From Thamnidium elegans (taxonomy: Eukaryota; Mucoromycota; Mucoromycetes; Mucorales; Mucoraceae): a DNA stretch of 64,000 nt. Positions 12,241 through 24,965 of the stretch are shown piece after piece. The stretch is taken from assembly GCA_025201345.1 (NCBI GenBank), contig JAIXMG010000016.1, positions 620,001 to 684,000 on the forward strand. The letters run 5' to 3'. The notes under the pieces were generated by a model. That model was not told where the DNA came from. It did no database searches and saw nothing but the letters and a program-made list of their open reading frames with translations. A program made the translations under genes and the position numbers. Positions within the stretch are counted from its first letter, which is position 1, and each line of letters starts with the position of its first letter.

Positions 12241-13740
12241 ATGGAGTTAATGGAGTATCGTTACCTTGGTAACTCTGGTTTAAAAATTAGTGTACTTTCT
12301 TTAGGTTCTTGGATCACGTTTGGTAAAACAAAAAACAAAAAAAAAGTTTTTTTTTTGTACACCTTTAGTAATTACTAATTCTTTTTATATTCATATACTT
12401 GTATATAATAAGGTGGTCAAATATCTCCCGGTAAATACTAACACTCTTATTTCGCTTAAACAAAAGTACTAATTCATCTACATTACAGAGCAAACTTCTG
12501 AAATTGTAAAGACGGCTTTAGAATTAGGCGTTAATCATTTTGACGTTGCTGAAAGTCATGCTGGTAAACCTCCTTTGTGTGTGTGTGTGTGTATTTTGGG
12601 TGTATTTAACATATTAAAATAGGTGGACAAGCAGAAATAGATTTGGGTTTAGCGTTACGAAACCAAAAAGGTTTAAGAAGATCCGATTTTGTCTTATCGA
12701 CCAAAGTATTTTGGGGTGGCAAAGGGCCAAACGACAGAGGATTATCTCGAAAGCACGTATTTGAAGGTACTGTTGCTTGTTTACAAAGACTTCAGTTAGA
12801 TTATGTTGATATTTTATACGCACAAAGACCTGGTAAATATATACACTTTTTTGTTACATTTCCCTCCGGAAACTGATATTATTTAGATCCTGATACACCA
12901 ATGGAAGAAATCGTAAGAGCGTTTAACTGGTGTATTGATAAGGGTATGGCGTTATATTGGGGCACAAGTGAGTGGCCTTCCTATTTAATTACAGAAGCTA
13001 TGAATGTTGCCAGTAGATTGCAGTTAATTGCTCCTATTACAGAGGTAGCCTCCCCCCCTTTTTTTTTTGCATGTATACACGCATTAAAACTTATATACAT
13101 ATTCTTTTTTTTAAAAAAAAACTTAGTCACCTCAATATAACATGTTAAATCGCGAACGCGTTGAAAAAGAATACTTGCCAATGTACCAAAAATACAATCT
13201 TGGTACCTGTATTTGGTCTCCATTAGCCTCAGGACTATTAAGTGGAAAATACAACGATGGAAACATCCCACCTTATACGCGTTTAGCCATTCAAGACCAC
13301 CCTGTTATAAATAGATTAAGATCTGGTTTCTTTAGTGAAGAAGGTAGAAGAAAATTGGAAAAGATCAAGATGATGTGTGTAAGTAAAAATAAATAAATTA
13401 TAATCACACTTTTTTTTTTTTTTTTTTAATATGTATAATTAGGGAATCGCTAAACGTATTGGTTGTACACCTGCTCAACTAGGTATCGCTTGGTGCTTAA
13501 AAAATCAAAATGTAACCTCAGTTATCATAGGCGCTTCAACACCTGCGCAAGCAAAAGAAGATATTTTGGCTCTTGGTGTTAGAAAATTATTAACAGATGA
13601 AATTATGGTTGATTTAGATCGCGTAAGTTTTTTTTTGTTTTTTTTTGTTTTTGTTTTTTTAATTGACTGTGCTCGTACCTTTTTTTCTGTAGTTACTAGC
13701 TAATAAACCAGAAGTTGTATTTGATTTTAGAAAATCATAA
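12241..13740 (+). CDS. Aldo/keto reductase of the voltage-gated K+ channel beta-subunit type (340 aa, 8 exons)
   Basis: Exons are 12241-12322, 12413-12430 (18 nt), 12489-12563, 12623-12832, 12887-13044, 13127-13378, 13443-13622 and 13693-13740. The product aligns end to end with Kv-beta-like aldo/keto reductases: [69 protein letters not shown] and SVIIGAS. These bind NADPH in a TIM barrel. The catalytic tetrad is altered: Asp52 and Lys86 are kept, but the usual Tyr is His57 (ESHAGG instead of E-x-Y-A-x-G) and the usual His/Asn is Gln126 (YAQRPDP). It may therefore bind cofactor without normal reductase activity. Family is certain; function is inferred. Confidence 0.9.
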
Positions 13741-14089
13741 ATGATTTTAATTTTATATATATACATACGCAACAATACATACACCACCACTCCCTTATTG
13801 TATAATTTATTCCAAATATAGTTTCGATCATTAAAAATATAGGTCAAAGCGCACAATGTTGTGCAATTGAAAAAAAGCTTAATTTTTTTTTATTATATAT
13901 TTTTATGATACAAGAGATGTTCTCCATATATATATATATTTTATTTATTTTTATTTGTCTTGGTTTGTTTATAAATGAATTAGATATATTATACAAGTGA
14001 AAAATGTGGGTTGTGACTTAATGTAAGGAAAGATTGATGGGGAGTGTGTGTGTGTGTGTGTTTTTGTAGGTGGGGGGGGGGGGGGTGCG
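13741..14089. other. Convergent 3' intergenic region with GT and G repeats
   Basis: Lies between the 3' ends of the aldo/keto reductase and APSES genes. It contains a (GT)n run near 14045-14060 and a G-run just before 14090. No gene seen. Confidence 0.55.
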
Positions 14090-15649
14090 TTAGTGAAACT
14101 GATCAACGGCGTCAGTATTATTACCTCTATCGGAAGTATTATACCCATACATTGTCATTTGAGGTTGTACGGGTAACATGGAAGGTACAGGTAAATGATT
14201 ATGATATAAACTAGAATTGGTAGTATTATGAGAAGGACTGGAGTATGGATGATGGATGCTATTGTTATCATTATTTTCAGAGAACAGACTTGAAAAGTTG
14301 AGTAGAGAAGAACTGGAGGCTGCGTTTTGTTGCATATAACTTTCATTGGAACAAGTGCTGGACAAAATGTTGGTGTGACTATCGTTGGTTGTAGTAGAAT
14401 TAGAAGGAGATGAACGATGGTGCATATTTGAGACCGTATTAAAAGAATCTTGGGATTGAAGGTAGATTGGATGATTAGGAACGAAATAATTAGGCGGTAC
14501 CATTTGATTAGAATAAAAGTACATGGCTGGATCATCCACAAATAAAGGATGTAAATGTTCGGCGATATTAAATTGAATCGCTAAAGCTTTTGCTCTTGCA
14601 AATGTTACCCTATTTGTATGTGTGTGTTAGTATTTTTTATAAAAAAAGGTTTTTGTTTAAATTGAACCTACCAAACACCTTTTAAATGCATTGCTCCTAC
14701 TTTAACAACGACACGACCTTTTTCGTTCTTGAGAATACCATCCCTTTTACCACGAGACATACCAGTAACATTTAAAAGTTTCGTGCCGTTAACCATATCG
14801 TTATCTATAAAAAAAATATAAGAATATAGAAGGATATGATCGTACATCTTGTTTACCTTGGCGTCGTGCTACGCATATCCCACGTACGTCAACTTGATAA
14901 CAAACAGTTCCTTCATCGTCCCATAAAGATGTTGTGATACGGGGTCTTTGCTGTTGTTGTTGCTGTTGTTGTTGAGCTTGTTGTTGCTGTTGATGATGAT
15001 GTTGTTGTTGTTGCTGTTGTTGCTGTTGTTGCTGTTGATGTTGATGATGATGTTTCTGTTGATGTTGATGTTGTTGTTGGGAAGGTGAGTTCGCACTAGA
15101 CGATGGTATAGGTGGAACGGAAGGTAATGACTGAAGCGATGATCGCTGAGATATACTGTTACTAGAGTTACCGACAGTAACGTTATTATTTGGGACTGGA
15201 GAAGAAAAAGGAGATACCGCATTATAAGGATCGTATGGTGTCGCAGAGTCTAACACAAGTTGAGTTTGTGGTTGATTTCTAATCTCAGGATAAAACGAAT
15301 TAGGTGTATTATTATGCTGTTGAGTATTGTCTTGCCAACTTTGTGATTGAAAGGAGTCTGGTTGTAGAGGAAACTGACGTTGAAGATGATGAGAGGAAAT
15401 ATCATAGGTTGGCGAAGTCATTTGCTGTTGTTGTTGTTGTTGTTGGTTTTCTATAGAATAAAGCATGTCGTTATAAGGATACAGTGGTCCGTTACTACTA
15501 CTTTGGTAGAGATTGTTTGATAGATATGAACTTGTATTGATAGGTTCCTGTTGTTGCTGTTGTTGACGTTGAAGGTATAATTCCTCGGCTTTTATTTCTT
15601 TGGTAGGACTATTTGATGTTTGAAAAACCGAGTCGGTATAGGAAAACAT
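14090..15649 (-). CDS. APSES-domain transcription factor, StuA/EFG1 type (481 aa, 3 exons)
   Basis: Exons are 14857-15649, 14672-14804 and 14090-14609. The APSES DNA-binding domain spans about residues 237-325 and is split by both introns: [20 protein letters not shown], then [20 protein letters not shown], then [20 protein letters not shown]. This is the KilA-N-like fold of StuA, Asm-1, EFG1 and PHD1, regulators of morphogenesis, conidiation and filamentation. The N-terminal half is a Gln-rich activation-type region with poly-Gln tracts near residues 29-34, 69-76 and 191-235. The C-terminus is Ser/Asn-rich. It lies next to a gene-free 6.3 kb upstream region, which could hold its control elements. 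The ATG at 15649 is the first in frame. Confidence 0.95.
14944..15082 (-). repeat. CAA/CAG-type trinucleotide tract coding poly-Gln/His in the APSES gene
   Basis: About 46 codons, nearly all Gln or His, of mixed CAA, CAG, CAT and CAC. Mixed codons reduce slippage compared with a pure repeat, but length variation between strains is likely. Confidence 0.8.
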
Positions 15650-16024
15650 GGCTTTTTATAATTATGGATAAAAATTTTCTGGTTGGGTTTCTTTCTACTT
15701 TTGTTGTTATTTCTATATGCTTTTAAAAAACTATAGGTGTGGGAATATATAAAACAATAAGTTATTTGAGTTTTTTAAGATTAAAAAAGGGGCGATAGAA
15801 ATTTTTTTTTTTTGAAAAGGTACAAATAGGGTTTATAAATATAAAATGAAAGAGGCGGAGGGAGGTTGCACGTAGGACGATCAAGTAGGAAGTGAGAGGG
15901 AAAATGGAAGCGAGGGGATAGAAATAAGAATCAAAATGGTGTTGCTCTCTTACTATATAAGTTTAATATATCTATTTTTTTTTTATCTAATAGTTTTTTT
16001 TTTGAGATATGTATATTTCTATAT

Positions 16025-16055
<31 letters not shown>

Positions 16056-17645
16056 GGGGGAAAAAAGGAAAACAATATTAAACAGAAAAAAAAATGCTTA
16101 AATAACTTGATTATTTATACACACATATATTAAGAAACGGAGTCACCGAAAAAAAAACACCCCAGAAGACAGTAACAAGGTAGGATCCGAAATTTTCAAA
16201 AAGGATTCAGTAGCAGATAGGATAACGAATTTTGATCTCCTCTTGTAAAAAAAAAAAATTAAAAGATCAGTTAAAAAATATTTTTTTTTTTTGAAAGAAT
16301 CAAATGCCATGGAAGATCATTTTCTTGTTATTGTGTAAAAATAATAATAATAATAAACTCAATGTTTTGCAGAGTATTTACAACAAAAACATAAAACTAT
16401 AAAAAAAAAATACCTTTACATTTTAATTTACGTCAAGTGTCTATAGTATTCGTTTAGAGTTTATCGTTTTAACTTTCATTTTATTTTATTTTTTTCAGTG
16501 TAAAAAAAAAAAATGTTTTAAGGGCATTGTTCATGCGGTCTTTCTAATTGTACGTGTAACGAAACAGCAAAAAATTTCTATTGGGAAAGAAATTTCTGAT
16601 CATTTTTAATGCGTCCTTACTGGATTAATATCATTTACAAAGTTGTACCAGGCATTTTTTTTTATCTAGAGTATAAAAGAGAAAAGGAGAGGAGAGGGAT
16701 AGGGCGGGATATTGCGTTACACTTTTTTTTTTGATCCTCACGGTTTTAGATCAGTTCTAACTCAGAGAAACAACTACATAGTCCTTTTTTTTTTTCACTC
16801 ACTATATCGAGTTTTACAGAAAAAAATTACACCAATATTTCACGCTGCAAAAAAAAAAACAAGATGAAACGAGATAACAATGAGAAAAAGGTATGAATAC
16901 CACCTTGCCACCATTTTAAATACTATGACTTGTTTCATACTCGTTTTTTTTATTATAGATATACTATCATCTTAAAAAATGTGATCAAATGTTTCACTCT
17001 CATTTTCAGTGGCAGCACAAACCATAAAAAAAGTTATTTCAAGAATGAAAACAAATGAACCGAGCCCAATGAGTCGGGAATGTTTTTTTTATACGTTACC
17101 AAGGAACTGTATTATCATTGATTGAATGACCCACTTGGGAAGGAAACCCCATGTCGATCAAATATAGGTACAATCTGTTTTTCGATCAAGGAAAAAAAAA
17201 AAAAAAAAAAAAAAAAAGAATCCGGCCCAGTAGCAATATTAGCTTTTTTTTACCTCTATCTTTTTTTTTTTTTTTTTTTTTTTTAATACTATTTCAAATG
17301 AATGAAATTAAATCTATTGGTGTCAACATATTTCCCTTCATGTCTTTTGAGTTAGATAAAAAAATTATAATAGATCAAAAAATAGAAGTGCTCCGTCATT
17401 TTACAGCACAAGTATTTTATTCAAAAGCAGGAATAACTGCTAAATATGGTAACTATTGAAAAGCAAAAAAAAATATTTTATCAACAAGATTATATTCACA
17501 GGATAACATATCTTGTTTTTAATAAAAAAAACAGAATTAAAGATCGCATAATATTCCTATTTTGATATTTTATATGTTCATTATTCCACGGGTATATTAT
17601 TAATGCAAACATTATAAATCTAGTTTAGTATCATTGACCCTCTGT

Positions 17646-17680
<35 letters not shown>

Positions 17681-20600
17681 TTAAAATAAATATATAGATA
17701 CACTATTAATTTGCATTTTATTTAAGCATTGAATATACTTTAAATAAACTACTAATGTAACCCCTATGCTTCTTTCTCTCTCTTAAAGGAATTACAAAAA
17801 ATATATTACATCTCGTTCATCAACGGCAAACATATATATAAAAAAAAATAGTTTAATTAATTTTTTTAAAAAAAAAAATGACACGTCAAAAAAAAAAAAA
17901 GAAAAAACTTTAATAAACCGAGCGAATAAAAAATAGTTTAATATCGCGTCATATTTTCAAATCTAGCCTTTTTTCATTCTAGCAGAAAGTTTTACTTTTT
18001 TTCACAAGTTAAACAGATCAAAATTCGGTCAGTGATCACTAAAACAAGGTGAGTGATTTGATTGAAATCATAATATCACAAACAAAAACCGGTTGTTTTT
18101 TTATCATAATCTTTCCCCGGCACAGGTCATAGTTTCTACTTTTAGATTATAAAGGAAAAATAAGAAATAATGTATATCTATATGTGAAACATGACAAACA
18201 TAGCCAAAAGTTGACGGTAGATCCTAGTACCTTCCCCTTTCTTGTTTCATATCTCCTTTTTTCTCTCTTTTTTTTTTTAATAGTTGGGGATAACTATCTA
18301 TTAAAAGACAGTAAATCGATCAAATACTTTAAATTATCCGTTTGGGTTGCATTACAACATCTGATGTTGAGTACTACCAGTCATACTCCCAGATTTATTT
18401 TTTTTTCAAAAAAAGAAAAAAAGCACCGGCCATGATAACCTAACGTCGAACTTTGATATTTTACATCTGTACTTTCGAGAATGATATAAAGAATATTTTA
18501 TATTTCTTTTTCAATTGATTCTTGATTTTAGTATCTAACAAAGTTATAAATAAACCAACAATTGTTGTACGAATAAAAAGTCTTTTATTTTTAACATTGG
18601 TGGCTAAATGGTAGACAGAGTGTGGGATCAAAAGAGCACGATAATTTTTTTTTTTTTTTTTTTTTTTTTTTAGCTTGTTTTTATATCCGGGTACATGTAT
18701 ATTTTAGGAACTAAGTTGCTACGGGAAAATCGAGATGATGCTCTACAAACGTATGATCGTTAAAAACAGCTACAAACTTAAATGCCTGTTTGTTTTTTTG
18801 CAGTTAATAACATATTTCAAATAAACACTCTTTTTTTAAAAAAAATTTTTTAAAAAAAATCATTGTTCTATACATCAAACGTTTATCAAGTGATGTTATA
18901 AACTCCCATTTCAGATAAAATGTTTCTAAATAAGAATGGGAGGGGTCCGAAACGTATTAAACGGTATTCTCGACTATTATTATCCTTTTGTTTTCCGTGC
19001 AAATAATGATATGATTATACCGGCAACGACCGCATTTATTTAATTTAATATAATGATATAAATATAATGTTTACGATACAAAACAAACAGAAAATATAAA
19101 CAAATTAACGATACAGTTACCCGTTTACAAAACCTGTGTACCTTTTTCCATTAGAAAAAGGAAATAACGTGCTTTTTATTTTATAATAAAGAGCGTGCTC
19201 ATTGCACATAATTATAACAACACATGTAACGAGCGAAAACGGATCTGAATTAGTAAATGTAACCATAACCAACCCTAAACCTGTTTAAAATGAATAGTTT
19301 TAAAATGATCATTCTTTCGTTACGATAGTAACTTTTTAACATTTTTGTATGCAGTTTGACAAGTCAAAAAAGAGAAAATGAAAAAAGAGAAAATCAATAG
19401 CATCATTCTTTTTTTTTCTCGTTAGTAATTATAGCTTCTTCAAATTTAAAAATGTTACCATGTTAAATCGTTTACGTCCCCCTGAGAACTTATCACCAAT
19501 CACGTGTGAAAAAAACAACAAGTAGCAAAAAAAAAAAAAAACTTTTTGTTTTGTAGAAAAGTCGAACTTAATCCCACTCCTCTCTCATCCCTTTTAAATA
19601 TGAGACACGCTTAATAATCAAAAATAGATAATCTACTGGTAGATCTAAGCTTTAGAAGTCAAAAACCCATATCAAGTACTGCTCACCCCAATTCCCAAGT
19701 GTTACAATCACTATATAAGTTACCGCCTTCCCGTTTATAAAGGTCGCCCAAGTGGTAGCACTAAAAAATCGCAGCAAATTACTAATGTCATAAATATTAA
19801 GAATACACGGAAAAAAAATATTTCAAGGATGTTTTTCTTTTTCAGAAAAAAAAAGAAGGAACCCCCCCCCCGGCGACGACTGACCGTATTTACTATTACT
19901 TAGTCTTAGACATTCACACGTTCTAACGGGAACTTTAGCTCTAGTATATGCGTGCGTATATGTACCGTGTTTGTCTTTCTTCTTCCGAAAAGACACTTCA
20001 TTTTTTTGCTGTGCGCCTTTCATTAAATTGCGTAATAGATGCACTTCACAGATACGTCAGATAATTACTTCATATGCAGTAAAACAATTAGCTAATCATA
20101 TATACTAATCTTAATTTTATCTATTGTATTCTAATCAATAATATAAAAGATAGTAGATACCGTTTAAATGAAATAGATATTTAATATAAGGCTGTCAAAT
20201 AAAAAACCAGGTTCCAAAGGTTAAACATTTCTGCGGAAATATCAAGCCACTTTTCATGATAAAGACAGGATTATATCCGTCTGTACACTGTTTTTGTTAT
20301 TATTTTTTCTCTCCCCCTCAACAATTATTATATTTACCTCCTAGTCGTACATGACAAAAAAAGTCAGTCATTGGCCAAGTATTGTATTACGACATGGTGA
20401 AAAAGTCAGCTAATGCACGTACCTATCTATTCTGAAACAAAACATCTCCAACCGACTTATTTTATCAATAATAACTAGCAATTCACCAATTGCACTCTTT
20501 TGATGAAGTTTAAAATAAATACGAGATTATATAAAAAAAAAATTAAAAAAACGAAAAAAAAAAATTTAAAAAAAAATTTATAAAAAAAAAAAAAAAAAAA

Positions 20601-21990
20601 AAACGGAAGGCCCCCTCTTTGGAACTTCATACGTCTTTTCTAAAAAGATTAACGAAGCGAATAGTTTTAAAGGTCTTGAAATTCCCTTTATCACGATATG
20701 AACTATTTTACTGTGTACCTATAACAATGATTTAATTAGTTCGAAACATTACCAGTGCGCGTCGTAAAAAGGCGCAGAAAAAAAAAAAAAAAAAAAAAAA
20801 AAACCAATTGCTGTACTTTTTATACCAAACGCTTGGTAAAGGTAACGAATTCTCATAGTAAAAAAGGTAAGAGATGGGTTCAATAAAAGTAAAACAGATA
20901 TTTAGTTCCTTTACTTAAAGTTCACAGGTGATATGTAGGATTGTTACTATAGTTGCTGTTTTCCGAGCAAAATAAAACTCAACAAAAACGTGAATAGTAT
21001 GTTTGTATAGTCGGCTTTAACGGAATTGGTGTAGACAAACAAATATTTATGGATCGTTGAACTCGCTTCGAATGTACGGTGCACTTTATGATATAGAATG
21101 TTTCTATATCGTCAGTGAAGCAAAGTGAAGAAAAAACTAAAAAAAAATAAGAAAAAAAAATATTTCCTTTTACATTTTTTTTAGTAAACAAACAAACCGA
21201 TATATACGATACATACGATAGAAGGAATTGGATAGACTCTACATATATATCTCTGCTACATAGAAATGAAAAATCTAATCGAATCCCTTGAAATTTAACA
21301 TCCTTCTACTATACCTTTCTGAACGTAATACCCGGCACCAAGTAACGATAGAAACAAACCGATAAGTTTATAATAACAAAAGGGACGTCGAAATCATTAA
21401 TATATTAGCTCGGAATGCAGCCGCTAATCAAGTTATTTTATTTGACTTCAAAAGCGAATGCCAAGGAAGGAACAAGAAAGTATAAGCTGAAACAGGTTTT
21501 TTGTGTGTGTGTGTATAAAAGTAATCTTTTATCTTCTATGTAGTTGCATAGTAAACAGTATCATGTACAGAATAAATAAAAACAAGAATACTCACTCCTA
21601 TTACTTAATCCATCTCAAATATTGGCTAGAAAATATTTATTTAAAGATTTTAGATGACCCAGTCCTTTTTTTATACCCAACAGCGTCGTATCGATTACTA
21701 TATTAGCAATAGAAATTGCCTCGTCATTTCTTCCTTTTAATTCCTTCTCGATATTATTGTATATAGAGAAGGAATAAAAAAAAATGTATTATCACAAGCT
21801 AGAGAATGTTTTTTATTTATTCATTTCTGCGTTACGTTTCGTTAAAGTACCTATCAGTCAGTGCCTACGATCGTCTTTCCACTTCGGGATATACGATATC
21901 GTAAGTAATCGAGCGTCGACATATCCGCGGTGATCAACAGATATATCCATTTTTTACTTACAAAAAACTATGCTTCCTCGGTATACAGTC
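15650..21990. other. 6.3 kb gene-free region upstream of the APSES gene
   Basis: No ORF with recognisable domain content or splice structure on either strand; ORFs present are short and run through A/T homopolymers. Long runs include A29 near 16025, A23 near 17190, A31 near 17645, T30 near 18645 and A24 near 20780. It may be an extended control region of the developmental regulator at 15649, with old undetectable repeats. No tRNA, 5S or snRNA was recognised by eye. Confidence 0.5.
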
Positions 21991-22001
21991 CGGCTGGTGG
22001 A

Positions 22002-22218
22002 TATTGTGGGTTACAAAAAAAGTAATTGTCGGTCACAGAAAAACGAAATTGTCGGCTACAAAAAAAGATATAATTGGTGGCTATAAAAAAAATGGTTGTC
22101 GGTTAATTAAAATTCTAGTAGAATTTATTCGACACCTGAATTAAAATATAATTATCGCAAGGAAAGATTTAATTTGTCGGTTAATGCAAAAACAAATTGT
22201 CGGTCAAAGAGGAAAAGA
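22002..22218 (+). repeat. Degenerate 23-bp tandem repeat array (core ATTGTCGGTTAC)
   Basis: Units with core ATTGTCGG(T/C)(C/T)A(C/A) followed by an A-rich half start at about 22002, 22025, 22048, 22073, 22096, 22173 and 22196. Weaker units lie at 22127 and 22150. Spacing is 23 bp almost throughout, with one 25 bp step and one irregular gap. The period is not a multiple of three, so coding is unlikely. The array is about 95 bp beyond the 3' end of the transposase relic, a position consistent with subterminal transposase-binding repeats, or it could be an unrelated minisatellite. Confidence 0.75.
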
Positions 22219-22310
22219 TGCTGCTAGGTTTAATTCATAGAGCTTAGCCATATAGTGTTTTGGCTTTCGTAACATTTCAGTTGATTTGTAGTTACAATTA
22301 GTAGATATTT

Positions 22311-23200
22311 ATTCAGTGAAAGGCGTAGAAAAGAGTTCGTTTAAAGCAATTTATAATTTGACGTTTGGAATGAAGGCAAAAATCATAAAAATCACTAAAA
22401 CGAACGTCATTACATGCATCACCAATTCTAGAAGATAATGTCTCTTCTTTCATCAAATGATGGTGCTTCATTTTTCCTTTCATTAAGATCCAGAACTGTT
22501 CAATAGGATTTAGTTCAGGCGAGTAAGGGCTCCAATAACCGAGTGAGAAGTTACTCCTGTTTTTGCAGTTTTAACCACAGCGCGAGTTCCGGCTGGTGAT
22601 CTAGCCAGGTTATTTCTCATCTATATGAAAACAAGCTTCATCAATAAGCACACAATTATTTGTATAGTCCAAATCTTTTTTCCTTCCACTCGTATCTTGT
22701 CTGCAGATTTACAACAGAGTTCCTAGCTTCAGCTTCAAAATGAGGTTTCTTAGTAGCAATCTGCATAGTGTTTCTCAAATGATGTTTGAGTTGCGGCTTT
22801 GATATAGAGAAGTATTGGAACTGTTTAGTCAACTTCTCTATAATGTCGTCAGCAACAAGCTGAGGATCATTATCTAGCAAGATCTTTATAAAATCCTTGT
22901 GTTCCTCAATAAAGGAGTTCTTAGGCCCACTATTATTCTTCGGTTTCTTGTATGGTATCTCTCCCGTCTTTTGGTATGTTTTCCACCATCTTTCCGCAGT
23001 ACGTGGGTTAATCAAAAATCCTATGGCGAATTTAGTGATGCTTCAGGATTTTCAATCATTTTATCAATAAAATCCTCTTTTTGCTTGTCTGTACAAGCGT
23101 TGTAAACTGCTGATTTGGCAGACTTATCATCTAAAGTTTTTGTTTCTTTAGTCTCTTTCACCACAATATTCTTTTCAGCAGGTTTATTAGCCAAATTGAT
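22311..23200 (-). pseudogene. Decayed IS630/Tc1-mariner-type (DDE) transposase
   Basis: Read on the minus strand the parts appear in order. First is a helix-turn-helix region, KEDFIDKMIENPEAS then INPRTAERWWKTYQKTGEIP. A linker and RYEWKEK follow, then LIDEACFH with the first catalytic Asp, then RNNLARSPAGTRAVVKTAKTG, and the diagnostic YSPELNPIEQFW motif carrying the second acidic region. The C-terminus FCLHSKRQIINCF ends near 22311. There are frameshifts near 23025 and 22625, stop codons, and a deletion between HSVIGA and SPYSPELN that removes the middle catalytic Asp region. It therefore cannot encode an active enzyme. The family is very common in Mucorales. Ends and terminal inverted repeats were not located. 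Confidence 0.85.
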
Positions 23201-24965
23201 GTGATATAGTACATTACCAGAATTGTACTTAGACTCAGATATAAAAAAGCTATTTAGGCCTATGTGTAAATATATACAAGAACATATATTTGTATATGCT
23301 TTTCTTGCGTCTATACATATCTTATGTAGCACTTATAATTTACATAACGTGTAATGGTATTGTCAGTGGCTAGTCTCTAAGGTAATTGCTACTTTTTTAT
23401 CAAGAAGCTTCTTTGGCAAATGCAGATAAAATTGCGCTGGATAAAAAGAATAAAAGTCTTTTATTGTCTTTATGGTCTTATTCCAAAAGAAAAAGGAAAA
23501 ATATTCATTCTCTAAGGTCAAAGTTATATATTTCCTGATGATGCTTTTTGGCCGTGCTACTTGTTGTCTAGTATTTAGGTCGTGAATTAGATAACTAGCA
23601 TTCATTTGAGAAGCAAAGGATAGTAAGTGTTGGTCAGATTTACATATTTACGTTTGCATCAAAAGAGCGGGTAATATTTGTGTTCAAATGCAGGAAAACA
23701 CTAAGGGGAACTGCTTTAATTCTTTACGATATGAACATTAGTAAAGTTGTGGTGTAATTACTTGGAAGCACTACGTTAAGACCAAGCCAATTTGAAATAT
23801 GATAGAAGCTGATGTATATCTATAAAAAAAAAAAAGTTAAATAAAATCAGCTTTTTTACTTCAAATGCACTTAACGAAACAATGAATGATAGACATGTGG
23901 ATCTTTCTAATTTCTGAAATCCATTCAACAAAGCAGTTATTATCTCAATCACGCAGAAAGGCGAGAGTGCAAGCACTGAAACCGCCTATCCACTTCCCAC
24001 TCGAACCTGATGCGGTTCTCACCGGCACCATGATAAGCATGACGGCGCTGGGCACGAATCCAACCATGAGGAGAATTTCTTTCTTATATTTATATTTGAG
24101 CCATGAAGGGAAAAAAAAGACTACACGGACTTTTTCAGATACAAAAAATTTAAAATGAGTGATGTTACATGTCAAAATGCAGCATCATATATTTTTAAAA
24201 TAAATATGAAGTTCGATAAAATATAGCATCCGCCAAGAATATTACAGTATACATGCACACATTTTGAAAACGGAAAACAGAACCTTTCCTATTAGAACTC
24301 TCAGAAACGTACGATTTTTTCTTGTGCGAGCAAAAACCAAATAAATAAATGTTTACCAAAGAAAAAAAGAGTTTGTTTAGTCCAAGAAGTTATAGTAGTA
24401 AGTTTTCAATTTATGAATCCGCCAACCCCGCGTAACTGTGCATTGTGTCACAGTACCTCAGGCTACTGCTCGTACAGAAACTTCATCTACGCCACTCCGA
24501 TATTGGCTCTCTTTCTTTTCCCATTATCTCTGCTAATCTCAAAGATTATAATCGATATGAGTTAACGCGTACCTCCTTTTTTTTTTAAAAAAAATAAAAA
24601 ATAAGAAGTGATTCCACTCGAACATTTTGCGGACTTGAGAAAGACATTTTATTATTTTACAAATATACTACGCACTGTATACGTGGTACAAGAACCTAGT
24701 AGAAATATATAACACGGTGCACAAAACGTGGTCCTAACAATTGATAAAATAAACATATAAGCATCTAATCTATTGCCACAAACTCTGAGAGCGTAACCTG
24801 AAATCAAATAGAATAAAAACGATCGTACTAAATAAAATCACAGCCGCAGCTTCTCCATTTCGTTTTATTTCGTACGTATCCATTGCTAAAGTCTCTCATA
24901 TTATTTAATAGTTACGTCACATCGAGTTATGACGGACAGAAGATAACAAAAAAGACGCGTTTATT
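23201..24965. other. Intergenic, 1.8 kb, with a GC-richer coding-like island
   Basis: No complete gene seen. An island at about 23955-24070 is much richer in G+C than its surroundings. On the minus strand it reads FVPSAVMLIMVPVR, faintly like the first membrane helices of ABC-C transporters, but nothing continues on either side. The 3' flank of the I78 gene is at the right end. Confidence 0.4.

Noticed and set aside
17151..17459. Plus-strand ORF of 102 codons
   Set aside because: Built mainly from poly-A and poly-T runs (poly-Lys, poly-Phe); no real protein features.
18596..18645. tRNA-like start (GGTGGCTAAATGGTAGACAG)
   Set aside because: No T-loop (GTTCRA) and no matching acceptor 3' strand downstream; runs into a T30 tract.
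22002..22218. CRISPR array
   Set aside because: 23 bp periodic units are contiguous and degenerate, with no unique spacers, and the organism is a eukaryote.
23985..24010. T-loop-like GGTTCGAG on the minus strand
   Set aside because: No D-arm, anticodon arm or acceptor pairing at proper distances.
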